In this document: in pieces, positions 20,937 to 31,136 of the stretch | Numbering within the stretch: position 1 is the first letter of the stretch | Layout of the letters: each line of letters starts with the position of its first letter | DNA from: Craspedostauros australis | Lineage: Eukaryota > Bacillariophyta > Bacillariophyceae > Mastogloiales > Achnanthaceae | Direction of reading: 5' to 3' | DNA: 64,000 nt | Assembly (NCBI GenBank): GCA_026770025.1 | Contig: JAMXDE010000004.1 | Location: 2,901,501-2,965,500, forward strand | Translations under genes and position numbers: made by a program | The notes under the pieces: generated by a model | What the model saw: the letters and a program-made list of their open reading frames with translations, nothing else | Databases searched by the model: none | Told to the model about the DNA's origin: nothing

Positions 20937-21566
20937 TTAAGCGGTGAAGTGCTCAATGATTCCCTTTCCGTCGACAAGCTCCTGGGCGATGAAACCAGCG
21001 GCGGCGAGCATGGCAAGGCGTCCATTCTGGAGCTCCTTGGTCTGCATGATGGCGAGCTCCTCTGGGTCCTCTGGCTTGAGGCCAAGTGGATCGAAACCGA
21101 TGTCACCTGGAGTGTAGTTCTCACGCATGAGTCCAGCCTGGTCGACTGGGACGGCCTGTGGCTCAACGAAGCCCATCTCGGCACGTCGGGTCTCGGCAGC
21201 GCCGATTCCAACAGTGAGGAGGACCCAGAAGATGGCTGGGACCTGGGAGAGGTGGGTGATACCTGGTCCACTGATCTGGGAATCGAAGAGGAAGGAAGAT
21301 CCCTCGACCTTCTCTCCGACGAGGAATCCAATGACGGCGAGCATGGAGACGCGTCCGTGGGTGAGCTCGGCCTCGCGGTATCGCTTGAGGGTGTTGGCAT
21401 CGGCCTTCTCAGCGAATCCGAGTGGATCGAAGAATCCGACTGGGGCGATGGCGCCTGGGAGCTCGGCGGTGGCCTTGAGGGCGGATCCGGAGGTGGACTG
21501 CTGGATTGGAGCGAAGGCGGCGACGGAACCGGCGAGGGCAGCGATGAGGGTGGCGGTGAACTTCAT
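20937..21566 (-). CDS. LHCX: LHCX-b, LHCX/LI818-type fucoxanthin chlorophyll a/c protein
   Basis: 209 residues, intronless, with the same architecture as LHCX-a: AAFAP plastid leader, helices near 66-85, 108-127 and 178-197, D95 and E205 conserved. Distinguishing residues are V15 and I21. With LHCX-a it shares E53 and I112, whereas LHCX-c and -d have D53 and L112. Its flanks, however, match LHCX-d (A-rich 3' flank, GACTTGACTTGG duplication near 20875 and 48150), so coding sequence and flanks tell different histories. A thylakoid photoprotection role is inferred from the family. Confidence 0.95.
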   Translation of the reverse strand: MKFTATLIAALAGSVAAFAPIQQSTSGSALKATAELPGAIAPVGFFDPLGFAEKADANTLKRYREAELTHGRVSMLAVIGFLVGEKVEGSSFLFDSQISGPGITHLSQVPAIFWVLLTVGIGAAETRRAEMGFVEPQAVPVDQAGLMRENYTPGDIGFDPLGLKPEDPEELAIMQTKELQNGRLAMLAAAGFIAQELVDGKGIIEHFTA

Positions 21567-21651
21567 GGTTGTTGTTGGGTGTGGGTTGTGGGTTGTGGGT
21601 TGTGGGTTGTGGGTTGGATTGATTGATTGATCGAGTGTTGGTCAAGTTGTT

Positions 21652-22173
21652 GATTTTATGAGAGGATGGAGGTGAGAATTGGACGTTTGGTTTGGAGTGT
21701 GGTGTTGTCGTGTGTTTCCTGTTTGATGTGGTGAGGTTGCACAGAGTCGGTTCATGTTCACACCGTCAACAACACGCAACAACGTGCAAGAACATCGCAC
21801 ATCAGAGATGGAGAGATCGAATGACTGCGAATCATCACGTGAAACGTTTCCGTTCCGCAATCGTCTCCATTCGTTTCGTTTGGAATCTTCTGACATGGGA
21901 AAGTGAGATGATGTGTGCGATAGAGTCAGCAGAGGAATTGGTGGATGGGACGATGACGTGTGTCATTGGTGATGTGCGAAGTTTGATTGGAGAAGTTCGG
22001 GTTGACGTTTCCTCTCTTCTGGTTTGTGATTGGTCGGTACAGCTCAGTAGTGCACATATCAGATTTATGGACAGGAACAGCACAGGGTTCGCCGTGCTCA
22101 TTCATGTTCGCACCAATCCACAAATAGCTCACAATGACCAACAACAGAAAACACACCCATCAACGTGACGTCA
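21652..22173 (-). promoter_or_regulatory. LHCX-b promoter: TATA-like box, G-box, TGACGTCA
   Basis: Same three sites as LHCX-a: CTCTCATAAAATC at 21652-21664 (86 bases before the ATG), CACGTG at 21836-21841, TGACGTCA at 22166-22173. The larger distance to the ATG is due to extra GGGTTGT units in the leader (near 21580-21615). Confidence 0.6.
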
Positions 22174-22990
22174 GCCAACACGCAACCACCGAATCCACCA
22201 ACACATCAAACCAACACACACAAGAAGCCACCAACATCGTTCCTCTCGGTGCTTGGCTTGGCAGGGCAATGCCATGCAATGCAACGCAGCGTAACGCGTC
22301 AACAATGAGACCAACGAAGACATGACCACATCACCGTGGACACAATCAGAGAAGACGTTTCCTCACAATCTGACATGATGCAAACGCGAAATCGTGGATT
22401 CCTTTCCGAGAAAGTATGAAATGGCCATCACGAACAAGATGGCTTTCTGTCCGCAGCACACCATCCCAAGACACATGAGCTGAGCGCGAGCACAACCGCA
22501 CGACCATGACGCAACTTTCCCATCAGGTGCATCGAAGGATGAATTGGCAACCGAACTGATTCAATCAATCCAGATTCGAAGATGGGTCTTGAGGAATGAT
22601 TTCCATCCGAAAAGATGAATTGCGGAATGAATAAAATTCTTTGCAGCCACGGAGAGGATGACGAGGGCAACATTTCTTACTTATCCCACCATTCGAATCT
22701 ATTCGACATTCTGGAGAGCGAGTTGCCCTCTGTGATACATCTGAGCTCAAAGTTGTAGACGTCGACAGTACGAATGACCCTCTACTCTGGATCATTCCAT
22801 ACGGTGCAGAGTGATCCAACAAGCGGAGGATGTGCTCGAGAACAATGCAACGAGATATTGTTCTGCCTCACCTGTTGCCAGAACTAACATGGTCAGTGCT
22901 TATCTTCAATTCTCTTGTACTTGCTCACTCTCCATACATTCATGTATTCATAAACATACTGATATGAATAGCTGGAGCAGCACATCGACT
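21665..22990. other. Spacer between LHCX-b and CGR2
   Basis: Conserved with the other LHCX-CGR spacers, including TGACGTCA. The 116-codon minus-strand frame present in three other spacers is interrupted here near 22428. No gene assigned. Confidence 0.45.
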
Positions 22991-23719
22991 CTAGATTTGC
23001 ACGGCGCAGACACGATCGCCGATGCATTCTCCATCTGACACGGTGACGTTGTTGGCAAAGCATGCTCTGACACCGATGCAGGCTTCGTCGCCAACCGGGG
23101 CCTTGTTGAAGACGCAAGCCCCTTCTCCAATGCAGGCCTTCTTACCGATGACGCCGGTGGATCTCTCGCACGCGCTATCGCCGATACAAGACTTCTTCTC
23201 GATCTTCGCCTTGTTGCGGTCGCACGCAAATCTTCCAAAGCACGAATCTTCTTCGATCTTGTCGACGTTGCGGGTGCACGCGGCATAGCCATGGCAAGCA
23301 TTCTCTTCGATCGTTCCCATGTTGCGAAAACACGCGTATCCTCCCATGCAGGATCCTTTTGCGATATCCCTGTTATTATTGCCACACGCATACATCCCGT
23401 TGCAAGACAAATCAGCGATCGTGTCATAGTTGGTACTGCACGCAGAGTAGCCATTGCAGGTGCTCTTGCCCAGACTCCCGTAGTTGAACGTGCAGGTGTA
23501 GACGCCGTTGCAAGAATCCAGCGGAATGGATACGTTCGTAAAAAAGCAGGCGCTGTTGCCATTGCAGGAGTTGGGGGCAATCTGGATTGGCGTTGTTGTG
23601 CGTTCTTGGAAGTTGCATGCGTCGTATCTGTTGCAAGAGTATGGGCAAACAGTTGTTGGCAAGTTCCGCCCACGGTAACCTATGATCATGGAAGATGGTG
23701 TTGGTTGATAGTCATTCAT
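22991..23719 (-). CDS. CGR2, truncated Cys-Gly repeat protein fused to an LTR
   Basis: 242-codon frame. Codons 23 onward (from 23653 down) are the repeat region of a CGR protein, 12 units of about 18 residues of the type SCNGxxACxxN, nearly identical to CGR3. The first 22 codons (23719-23654) come from the 3' end of a TE2-family solo LTR in the same orientation and continue in frame into the repeats. The normal N terminus, signal peptide and Ser/Lys tract are lost. LTRs carry promoters, so a chimeric transcript is possible, but without a signal peptide the product would not be secreted. It may be a pseudogene. Confidence 0.6.
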   Translation of the reverse strand: MNDYQPTPSSMIIGYRGRNLPTTVCPYSCNRYDACNFQERTTTPIQIAPNSCNGNSACFFTNVSIPLDSCNGVYTCTFNYGSLGKSTCNGYSACSTNYDTIADLSCNGMYACGNNNRDIAKGSCMGGYACFRNMGTIEENACHGYAACTRNVDKIEEDSCFGRFACDRNKAKIEKKSCIGDSACERSTGVIGKKACIGEGACVFNKAPVGDEACIGVRACFANNVTVSDGECIGDRVCAVQI

Positions 23720-24462
23720 TTGCTATTTCATTACTTGGTTACTCCCATCCTCTCGGTGTACACCAGTTCTCTTGCCCAATGCTCTCGGCGCTTCAATCTG
23801 TTTTGTAGATTCGATCTCCGACTATGAGTCGGTGTGCGAGATGCTCTCTCGCTCTTCTCTGTATTCTCTCTCTCTGTCTCAGCATCGTGTACTTCGTGCT
23901 ACACAATACTCCGTGTTCGATGCATACTCCGCATTCGACACTCCATTCATTCAGTACTGGCTCCTACTCCATGAGTACTTACCATTTGAACTTCACCTCT
24001 CGTATCCATGATCCTGATGCCCTTCGGTCATCGGATCTTCGCCTCCTGCTCTGACTTGGAGACAGATGTCGACGTGGTGACATGATGACATCCTGTCGAC
24101 GTCAGTAGGCGTCCTTCTGCTCTCCAGATGCCATGTTCCATTGGTGATGCAGTGGTCTGTCAGATGATATCGTCATCTGAGGTTTAGTTGGGAAGTACTT
24201 CGAGATTCTCTTGGTACCATACGTCTGGATTGATGGATGGACGGACGATATTTCCAATTCTCTCAGAAATCATCGATTGCAAATTTCCTCCAGAAATTCT
24301 GCTCATTTTCGTGTGTTCCATTTCCACTGTAATTCTGACGAATCACAGCATACTATCGACGCGAATGTAGTTATACCGTCCAAGTGCGTATGAGAGAATA
24401 GCGGGTGAACGATGCACATATAAACGTACATCTCGACATATACTCACATGTACATCTCGACA
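23654..24462 (-). repeat. TE2-family solo LTR
   Basis: About 809 bases that match, on the minus strand, the TE2 LTRs (30261-31054 and 37382-38175) from TGTCGAGATG to GCCAACA with moderate divergence. No internal TE sequence is attached. The flanks show no target-site duplication: the left flank is the CGR2 coding region, cut mid-gene, and the right flank is unrelated DNA. The LTR therefore sits at a rearrangement junction, probably after recombination or deletion. Confidence 0.85.
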
Positions 24463-26135
24463 TGTCTCGAGCACTCTTTTCTCATTGGTTGCGACATAGG
24501 GGCCGTAGTCGCGTGTATCGTGATGTTGGTCATGCTTCCAACATCCCTGCCCCCTGCAACATGCATGTGTGATTCGCATTCCTGCATTGAGGTCCCGAAC
24601 GTCATAGTCCGGTTCGCATTCGGCACGTGGCGTTCTCCGCCACAAGACGCGTGCAGCTCACATTTTCTGTCACAAAGATCCAATGTGGGAGTTGCGGTAA
24701 CATACCATTTCACAACGCTCAACTCCACACTCTTGGGAAGTGCGGCAATGCGGTGTTTTACAACACCCGATTCCTGACAGGTACGCACGTGGACCGAGCG
24801 ACGCGAGGCGGAACCGCAAGGGTGGTACGATGTGCACCGGGCGGCGACGGCGCAGAGCAGGATTGGGTGGGACAAATGGCGCTGGGACGGTGGTCGCGAC
24901 AATGGAGAGCGGTCCAGTCGGAGGCTATGCAGCGTAATGGCGCCGGAGGGACGACCACGAACTGGATCGGGCGAGCGAGTGCAGGGTTATGGGAAGTACG
25001 GTGGGCGGCGTGGCAAGCAAGGAATACGGTGCTACATGAGGACAAAGAGTGGAAGAAGCAGACAGCCAGAGCCAACAGAGCCCAGGTTGAGGCTGAAGCC
25101 ACATGGCGACAAGGGACCAGCGACCTGCAAAGGAAGGACATGGGACGCATGACGAACACGAGTGAGGCGCACATCCGGAGCATGCCTGTGGATGAGCAAC
25201 TCGCGCGGGTGAGGCATGTGGCGGCATCCCGAGTAGGGGCGGCGGCTGAACGTAAAAGACAGGCACGAGAACAGGAGGTGGCGGCAGTGACGGGCGCAGC
25301 AGAGAATCTGTGAAGCGGGCGACTGGGGGTGGACAACAGCATACGGAGGAGGCAGACGAGGAAGCGCGCATGCAGTCTCCAGTTAGGGAGAGCGCAGCGT
25401 TAGCAAGCGAGGAGGTGACGCGGGAATACATGAGATCAGTGAAGTGCATGGCGGGTTTAGAATCGGGTGCCCAGTGCGGTACGTTATATGTGGCCCACGG
25501 TGATGGCAAGCTTTGGAAGGAAAGGAATTGAGATCCTCGCAGAAATTGTTCCAGAGCGGTCTGCTGTTAGGGCTCGCCGTACGCAGGCGACTATAAAGCC
25601 TTCGAGGCAACCTTGTGCACAAGGGATAGTCAGTGAGTTATTATTATTAGTGTGTGCTGATTGGGATGTGGAGTGGGGTCAACCTCTTGGGCCATGAACG
25701 GCAGCAGAACCAAGAACAAGGCAGGGTCAAGGTCAAGTCAAGGATGAGGGCAAAGGCTAAATTGGGGTGTACCACCCGTGGATAGCATAGAGCCTGCACC
25801 CCTCTGACCAATGTATTCACAGCTCTCGACATGTCTTCCGCCAATCCAACGCTCAGACAAAGCAACAGCCTCATCATGCCTACCGCCACTGCGCAATCCT
25901 TGACATTGTTTCGCAGCCAACCTCCCTGCCCCCGCGAAATGTGAGAGGGTCGATCAAGGGCACGACTGGGTGGAAGACTAAAGCACGACTGGAGAGTTGC
26001 ATCTCGAGTTGCCCCTTTGCGTCTGCATGCTTGACGTGTCTAGTCGTAGCCTAATGCGAAAAAATAACTTTATAACTACAGGGCTCAGGAGATTGTAACT
26101 TTCCACATATACTCTCTGCAACATAATAGGATGGT
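24463..26135. other. Junction region between duplication blocks
   Basis: Not similar to block A or B. It is more G+C-rich than its surroundings between about 24800 and 25350 and contains one plus-strand frame, listed separately. The rest (25314-26135) shows no gene. Confidence 0.5.
24627..25313 (+). CDS. Hypothetical 228-residue ORF, possible retroelement C-terminal remnant
   Basis: Trp-, Arg- and Ala-rich product with a segment LWEVRWAAWQARNTVLH near residues 118-134, which recalls the W..W..RN..LH signature following reverse transcriptase in some stramenopile and plant non-LTR elements. It ends in a helical Glu/Lys/Arg-rich tail. No reverse transcriptase domain is attached. It sits in a rearranged region next to a solo LTR, so a mobile-element fragment is likelier than a host gene. 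Assignment is weak. Confidence 0.3.
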   Translation: MAFSATRRVQLTFSVTKIQCGSCGNIPFHNAQLHTLGKCGNAVFYNTRFLTGTHVDRATRGGTARVVRCAPGGDGAEQDWVGQMALGRWSRQWRAVQSEAMQRNGAGGTTTNWIGRASAGLWEVRWAAWQARNTVLHEDKEWKKQTARANRAQVEAEATWRQGTSDLQRKDMGRMTNTSEAHIRSMPVDEQLARVRHVAASRVGAAAERKRQAREQEVAAVTGAAENL

Positions 26136-28286
26136 CTAGATGCTAATATTAAAAATCCGCATTTGCTTACGTGCGAACCCTGAATGGGGTCGTATTGTTG
26201 GCTGTGGTATTGATGGGGTAGTTTGGGGGCAGCCTGGACCGAAGAGAGTGCCTGTGAATTCGCCATCTTCGAAGTTGTCGACGAACAGCAGCTGCCCATC
26301 CAGCTCCACCTCCACGCTGCCGGCACCATCTTCACAGCAGATCCCGTCGCCGTAAGTATCCCGAAGGATGAACACGAGGCAACCGGTTGTCGGGATGCAC
26401 TCATTGATCGTCACTTCGGAATTGGGGTCGAAACCCATGTAGCGCAGCAAGGCCACATCGTCTTGCCAAATCTCCCAGCTGGTCTCCAGCGGGTAGTCAT
26501 CCGTTGTGAGTCGCACAGTGATGAGCTGCTCGTCAGGCGCGCAGTTCCCGTTCTGATTGTACGTGCCTGTCAAGAAGTCAGCAGCCTGCACGCCATCCAC
26601 AATGCCGTATCCGTACACGCCGTCCAGACCCTCGACGGACCTGTCAACTGCTGTCAACGAGAGAGCTCTGCGGATGTCAAAGGGGGTGGCACTGGGGTCA
26701 ATGCTCTTCAACAGCGCGGCGAGACCGCTGACATGCGGTGCTGCCATTGAAGTTCCTGACAACGTCGTTATGGAGTACCCGTCGTTGCTGAGACTTATCA
26801 CGTATTGACCAGGGGCTGATACATCCATCCTGATGTTTCTTGTTGACGAGGATGCAATGTTCCCGAAGGAGTCCACGTTTGCGACGCTGATGACGGATGG
26901 GTAGGAGGCAGGGTAGAAAAACTCGATCAGCCCCGAATTCCCGGCAGCGGCAACCACGACAGTGCCTGCAGCGGTGACTTGCTGGTACGTCTCGGCTTCT
27001 GCGACCGTTGCTACGTTTCCGCCCAAGCTAAGATTGATGACTTCGCCACCATTGCTTGCGCAGGCCAGGACGGCATCCATGATGTCGGTTGCAAAGCCTC
27101 TCCCTTGATCATCGAGACTGCGCAGAATGATCAAGGTGACATCTGGGGCGACACCGACCACGTTGATGTCGTTGTCTGCTGCTGCGATAGTTCCCGTGAC
27201 GTGTGTCCCGTGTCCATTACCATCGGACGTCTGCGATGGTGGTTGCGATAGGCAATCACACGGCGCAGAGCAAGGATGAGGTGTGCACACATGTTAGTGT
27301 GGCTTGAGGTTGATGTTGTGACTGGGACTGATGCTCACATATTGCGATGGGGTATAGTTTTGAATAGTAGATCCTTCCACATCAACATGTCCGTCCTCCG
27401 AATCGATGGCCAAAGCGAAGGCAAAAGGCGAAGGCAAAAGGAAACACTGAAAAAGCAAGGCAACACGAAGCAAAGGCAAGGAAGCAACGATAGCGTGACT
27501 TACGAAGTCGTCCTCGTCGGTGAAGTCGATCCCACCAAGCACATTGTCGGCGTTGATGTCTTGATGGGGCGCCAACCCGCTGTCGATGACACAGACCCTC
27601 ACTCCGGCTCCCTTCGTTTGGTATTTAGACCAAACCTCACGCGCCCGCACCATATCGATGCCGTATGGGATACTCTGGAAGAATGCCGATTGATCGCTCG
27701 CGGCTTCGACGGGAATGTCGTCAGTCTCCACAGTCGGGACGAGAATGCGCGGAACATCCTCCTCAATATCGAATACAGCCGGGAGCTGCTTCAAGCTTTC
27801 TTGTTTGGCGATTGGAATCTTGACAGCCACGAAGCTGGTGCCGAGCAATTCATGAACGATCTCAATCGAGTCGCCATCTTGTTCTTGTTCTTGTTCTTGT
27901 TGAACGAACTCCTTCAGTTGCTCCAAGCATTCCTCCTCCTCGCCGTAGACGCAATGGACGATCACGCGGTCGGAGGTGATTGGAACAGGTCCCTCCAGAT
28001 CATCCATCGAGTGTTGATGGCCATCCAAGCCCCTTGTGGACGTAGTACCTGTTCCATTGAGCAACGCCTGCGGAGCTGATTCGACATCCACTTTTCTTGC
28101 CAATGCGGCCCGTTGGATGTGCAGGGGCCTCTGGTGTCGCTTGGTGCTCTGATCAGCGTGCGCGACACAGCTGCTGATCAGCAGCAGGGTGGCAATGGCC
28201 ACGGTCCACGCCCATGGCATGGGCTTGCAAATGGCAGCCGCTTTGGTGCCGCGGGGGCCGCTGTTGTTGGATCCTTCCTCTCCCAT
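26136..28286 (-). pseudogene. Subtilase B, 3'-truncated copy of the secreted protease
   Basis: Block B copy of subtilase A: exon 28286-27504, GT-AG intron 27503-27231, exon 27230-26136, predicted 625 residues. Signal segment, propeptide, catalytic Asp, His and Ser motifs and the first YGDGICCEDG module are intact, with an extra Gln/Glu-rich stretch in the propeptide region (27880-27902). Similarity to subtilase A stops near 26198. The Pro/Thr linker and last module are missing and replaced by about 18 unrelated residues before a stop. The catalytic domain could still fold and work, so it may be a shortened functional gene; loss of the C-terminal half and the duplication breakpoint argue for a pseudogene. 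Confidence 0.7.
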
Positions 28287-28555
28287 GTTGGTGATTATTT
28301 GTGTTTGGAGGGGTGGCATGGTATTGTGTTGTACTGTGGTATTATGGCATTCCTCTTTGTGATTGCTTCTCGAGTGATCGTGGGGTACGAGTATGCTCCT
28401 TGTGGGCAGTGCAAGACCAACTATTTCTTCCTCAACTTCATTCGATGCTGCTCTTTTGTGGAGCGCAGAGTGCTCTGTTACGTTCGATTGTTGTGGTGAG
28501 ACGTGATGAAGAAACAGTTCTGGATCAGAGGCGGACGAGAATCCAAACAAACTCT
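26198..28555. repeat. Segmental duplication, block B (left part)
   Basis: Left part of the second copy of the ~11 kb block, carrying subtilase B. It continues after the transposon stack at 41907. Removing 28557-41905 brings the subtilase B upstream flank next to the LHCX-c spacer, the order seen in block A. Confidence 0.85.
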
Positions 28556-28556
28556 A

Positions 28557-28610
28557 CGACCTGCGCCAAATGCAGAATGGGGTCACGATAGCACTAGTTG
28601 TAGAGTTTTG
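28557..28610 (+). repeat. Left terminal inverted repeat of the DNA transposon
   Basis: Matches the reverse complement of 41853-41905 over the whole length with about eight differences including a one-base gap; shared cores include CCAAATG, TCACGATAG and ACTAGTTGT. A TA dinucleotide precedes it. Confidence 0.85.
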
Positions 28611-29036
28611 GCCCCTTGTTGCCACTGGTTTGCTTGCTTCTGGGAGCAACGGCGATTGTACATTTAGGGCTATTTCGTGTTGTCCCTCCATGATCCGTCT
28701 TCTACGTCAAAGGACGGATTCGGCGTCATGCGAAACCACTCACAACACAAGATGTGAGTGCGTCTCGCAGCACGTGGGCCTTGCTTCGCGACACAACGTG
28801 GTGGCTGCGCAGCACACACCAGCTGCGCCTCAACACAACGCACACCATTCACGACAAAAAATAACGGTCCGCGTCACACAATTCACATCACTCATCACTC
28901 ATCACAAAACAAACATCACACACCACGCCACACATCACATCACAATCCTCCATGCCATCAAGCAGACGATGCGCACACAACCATTTGAATCACAGGTGGA
29001 CCTATAACATATCATCACTAATACTTCGACTTGCAG

Positions 29037-30001
29037 TTAAATCTCTGCTGTGTTGCTGTCCTGCTCTGCTTTGCTGTGATGCTCGGTCTTGCCAGCCAGA
29101 CAGGTCACTTCGAATGTGTTCATGGTGGGTGCTGCCTCGGTCTTGCTCTTGTTGTTGTGAGGCTCAATGATCTCGGCTTTGCTCTTGCTGGGTTGCTTCT
29201 TTCTCTTCTTGTCTTTCTTCTGTTGTTCAGCCTCCTCGTTGGCTTTGGTGGTCACAACGATTTGCTTCTCCAGCAACGGAATGAGGCTGCTGGTTGTTGG
29301 CAGGTTCATTTTAAGGCATTGCAGACCACTGATAGCCATCACCTTGAGCGAATCATCGTACAGACCTTCGATGTCGGGCTTGGTGTATTTGAAGCCAGCT
29401 GATTTGCCTTTGTTGCCTGTTGCAGTTGGTTTCTTGGTGGTTGTGTTGGATGCCTCATCCTTCTCCAACGCGAAGTCCGTGTGAGACACAACAACGCCGA
29501 TCTCGTTGCCATCCTCGTCAGTTTCAGTGAACGTTTGTTTCCGCGCGTTCATGCTCAGTCCCTTGCGCTCCGCCACATATTCGTCACCTCCTTTCGCAGC
29601 ACAAATTGCATAGGCGATCTGATGGTGGCGAACATACGCACGTGCCACCTTGTCCAGCCCAAATTGCTTCCAACAGGTTTCACAAGCGTCCCACAACACA
29701 TCAGTGGTGAACATGCAACTCCCGTAGTGCTTACCTTGATGTGCTGACACGTGTTTCGACATCGCTGGGAATATCGCATTGTCTTTCACATTCGTGATGG
29801 GAGAATTCGATGGTTGGAATCGTAGGTGCCATCCGCGACTGTCGAACTCCTCGTTGATGAACCTGAGTAGTTCCGTGTCTCTGTGTGGCCCCGTGCCATC
29901 CATCTGGTACCGAATCATCACGTTCTTTCCCGTTTCGGCCTTGATTTTGTTGGCGAGCGAATCCAGGGCAGGGATTTCTTTTTTGCGGAAGAATTTCTTG
30001 A
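29037..30001 (-). pseudogene. Transposase, C-terminal part (Tc1/mariner DDE)
   Basis: C-terminal part of the transposase whose N-terminal part lies at 38613-40332. It contains the second catalytic Asp in MDGTGPH (the family's DNAPSH-like motif) and the third in PSNSPITNVKD, about 38 residues apart, followed by a Lys-rich tail and the stop at 29037. The frame is open beyond 30001, but there it is LTR sequence. Removing the LTR and one copy of the GGTTG duplication restores a continuous frame of 895 codons including the stop, with the two Asp at about residues 608 and 647. Confidence 0.8.
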
Positions 30002-30006
30002 GGTTG
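30002..30006. repeat. Target-site duplication GGTTG (left)
   Basis: GGTTG, repeated at 38613-38617 on the other side of the interrupted TE1-family LTR. It shows that the LTR entered the transposase gene by normal integration. Confidence 0.85.
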
Positions 30007-30260
30007 AGTTGAGATTCAATAAGGGACAGACTATTACCGGACACGGTACCAACCCAATTGGAGAAATTCTTGTTTTGGCGCGAAAACTTCCGACTTGATC
30101 GACCACCAAATCGTTTCTCCTCCTTTCTCTCCTCCATTCACGAATCCATCATGACTCAAGCATGACCGACCTGACTCACACCCCACCTTGGGAACTATAT
30201 GCTCCTCAGATCCTCTTACTACAACATTCCTCGATTCCCTTCATACTGACGACTACTGCA
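30007..30260 (+). repeat. TE1-family solo LTR, left part
   Basis: Begins AGTTGAGATT and follows the TE1 LTR with about 10% divergence, until TE2 interrupts it at 30261. The remainder is at 38182-38612. No TE1 internal sequence is present, so this is a solo LTR left by LTR-LTR recombination. Confidence 0.9.
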
Positions 30261-31054
30261 TGTCGAGATGTACATGTGAGTATATGTCAAGATGTACGTG
30301 TATATGTGCATCGTTCACCCGTTATTCTCTCATACGCACTTGGACGGTACAACTACATTCGTGTCGATAGTATACTGTGATTCGTCAGAATTACAGGGGA
30401 AATGGAACACACGAAAACGGGCAAGATTTCTGGAGGAAATTTGCAAATAACGATTTCTGAGAGAATTGGAAGATCGTCCGTCCATCCATCAATGGTACCA
30501 AGAGAATCTCGAGGTACTTCCCAACTAAACCTCAGATGACGATATCATCTGACAGACCACTGCATCACCAATGGAACATGACATCTGGAGAGCAGAAGGA
30601 CGCCTACTGACGTCGACAGGATGTCATCATGTCACCACGTCGACATCTGTCTCCAAGTCAGAGCAGGAGGCAAAGATCCGATGACCGAAGGACATCATCA
30701 TCATGGATACAGAAGGTAAACTTCAAATGGCGAGTACTCATGGAGTAGGAGCCAGTACTGAATGAACGGAGTGTCGAATACGGAGTACGTATCGAACACG
30801 AAGTATCGTGCGCGACGAGCACACGATGTTGAGAGAGAGAGAATACAGAAGAGGAGTGAGAGAGCATCTCGCGTACCGACTCATAGTCGGAGACTGAATC
30901 TACGAAACAGATTGAAGCACCGAGAGCATCGGGCAAGAGAACGGGCGTACACCAAGAGGATTGGAGTAGCCAACTAATGAAATAGCAAACAGACGACTAT
31001 CAACCAACACCATCTTCCACGATCGTAGGTTACCGTGAGCGGAACTTGCCAACA
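30261..31054 (+). repeat. TE2 5' LTR
   Basis: 794 bases from TGTCGAG to CCAACA. It differs from the 3' LTR at positions 30479, 30611, 30614, 30672 and 30903 only; each is a CpG in one copy and TpG or CpA in the other. Confidence 0.95.
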
Positions 31055-31066
31055 CGTTTATAAACG
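31055..31066 (+). other. Perfect 12-base palindrome after the TE2 5' LTR
   Basis: CGTTTATAAACG starts at the first base after the LTR, where a primer-binding site is expected. No TGG start is present, so a tRNA 3' end is not the obvious primer; internal (half-tRNA) priming as in Drosophila copia and Ty5 is possible. Function inferred only from position. Confidence 0.3.
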
Positions 31067-31136
31067 ATAGATCAAGGCGAGCCCGCGGATCGGATCGTGC
31101 GAGGAAGACGAACATCATTCAAGAGCAACAAGCTGA

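Larger units (their letters stand above)
12740..23653. repeat. Segmental duplication, block A
   Basis: Contains subtilase A, LHCX-a, CGR1, LHCX-b and CGR2 in the same order, strand and spacing as block B (26198-28555 plus 41907 to about 51000). Homology covers the spacers as well as the genes: for example 15500-16640 matches 41910-43040 and 19300-20830 matches 46550-48110. The left edge is where subtilase B loses similarity; the right edge is the junction of CGR2 with a solo LTR at 23653/23654. Confidence 0.85.

Noticed and set aside
23654-24462. Solo LTR in CGR2 as a simple recent insertion into the gene
   Set aside because: No matching target-site duplication, and the sequence beyond the LTR does not continue CGR, so a rearrangement is needed.
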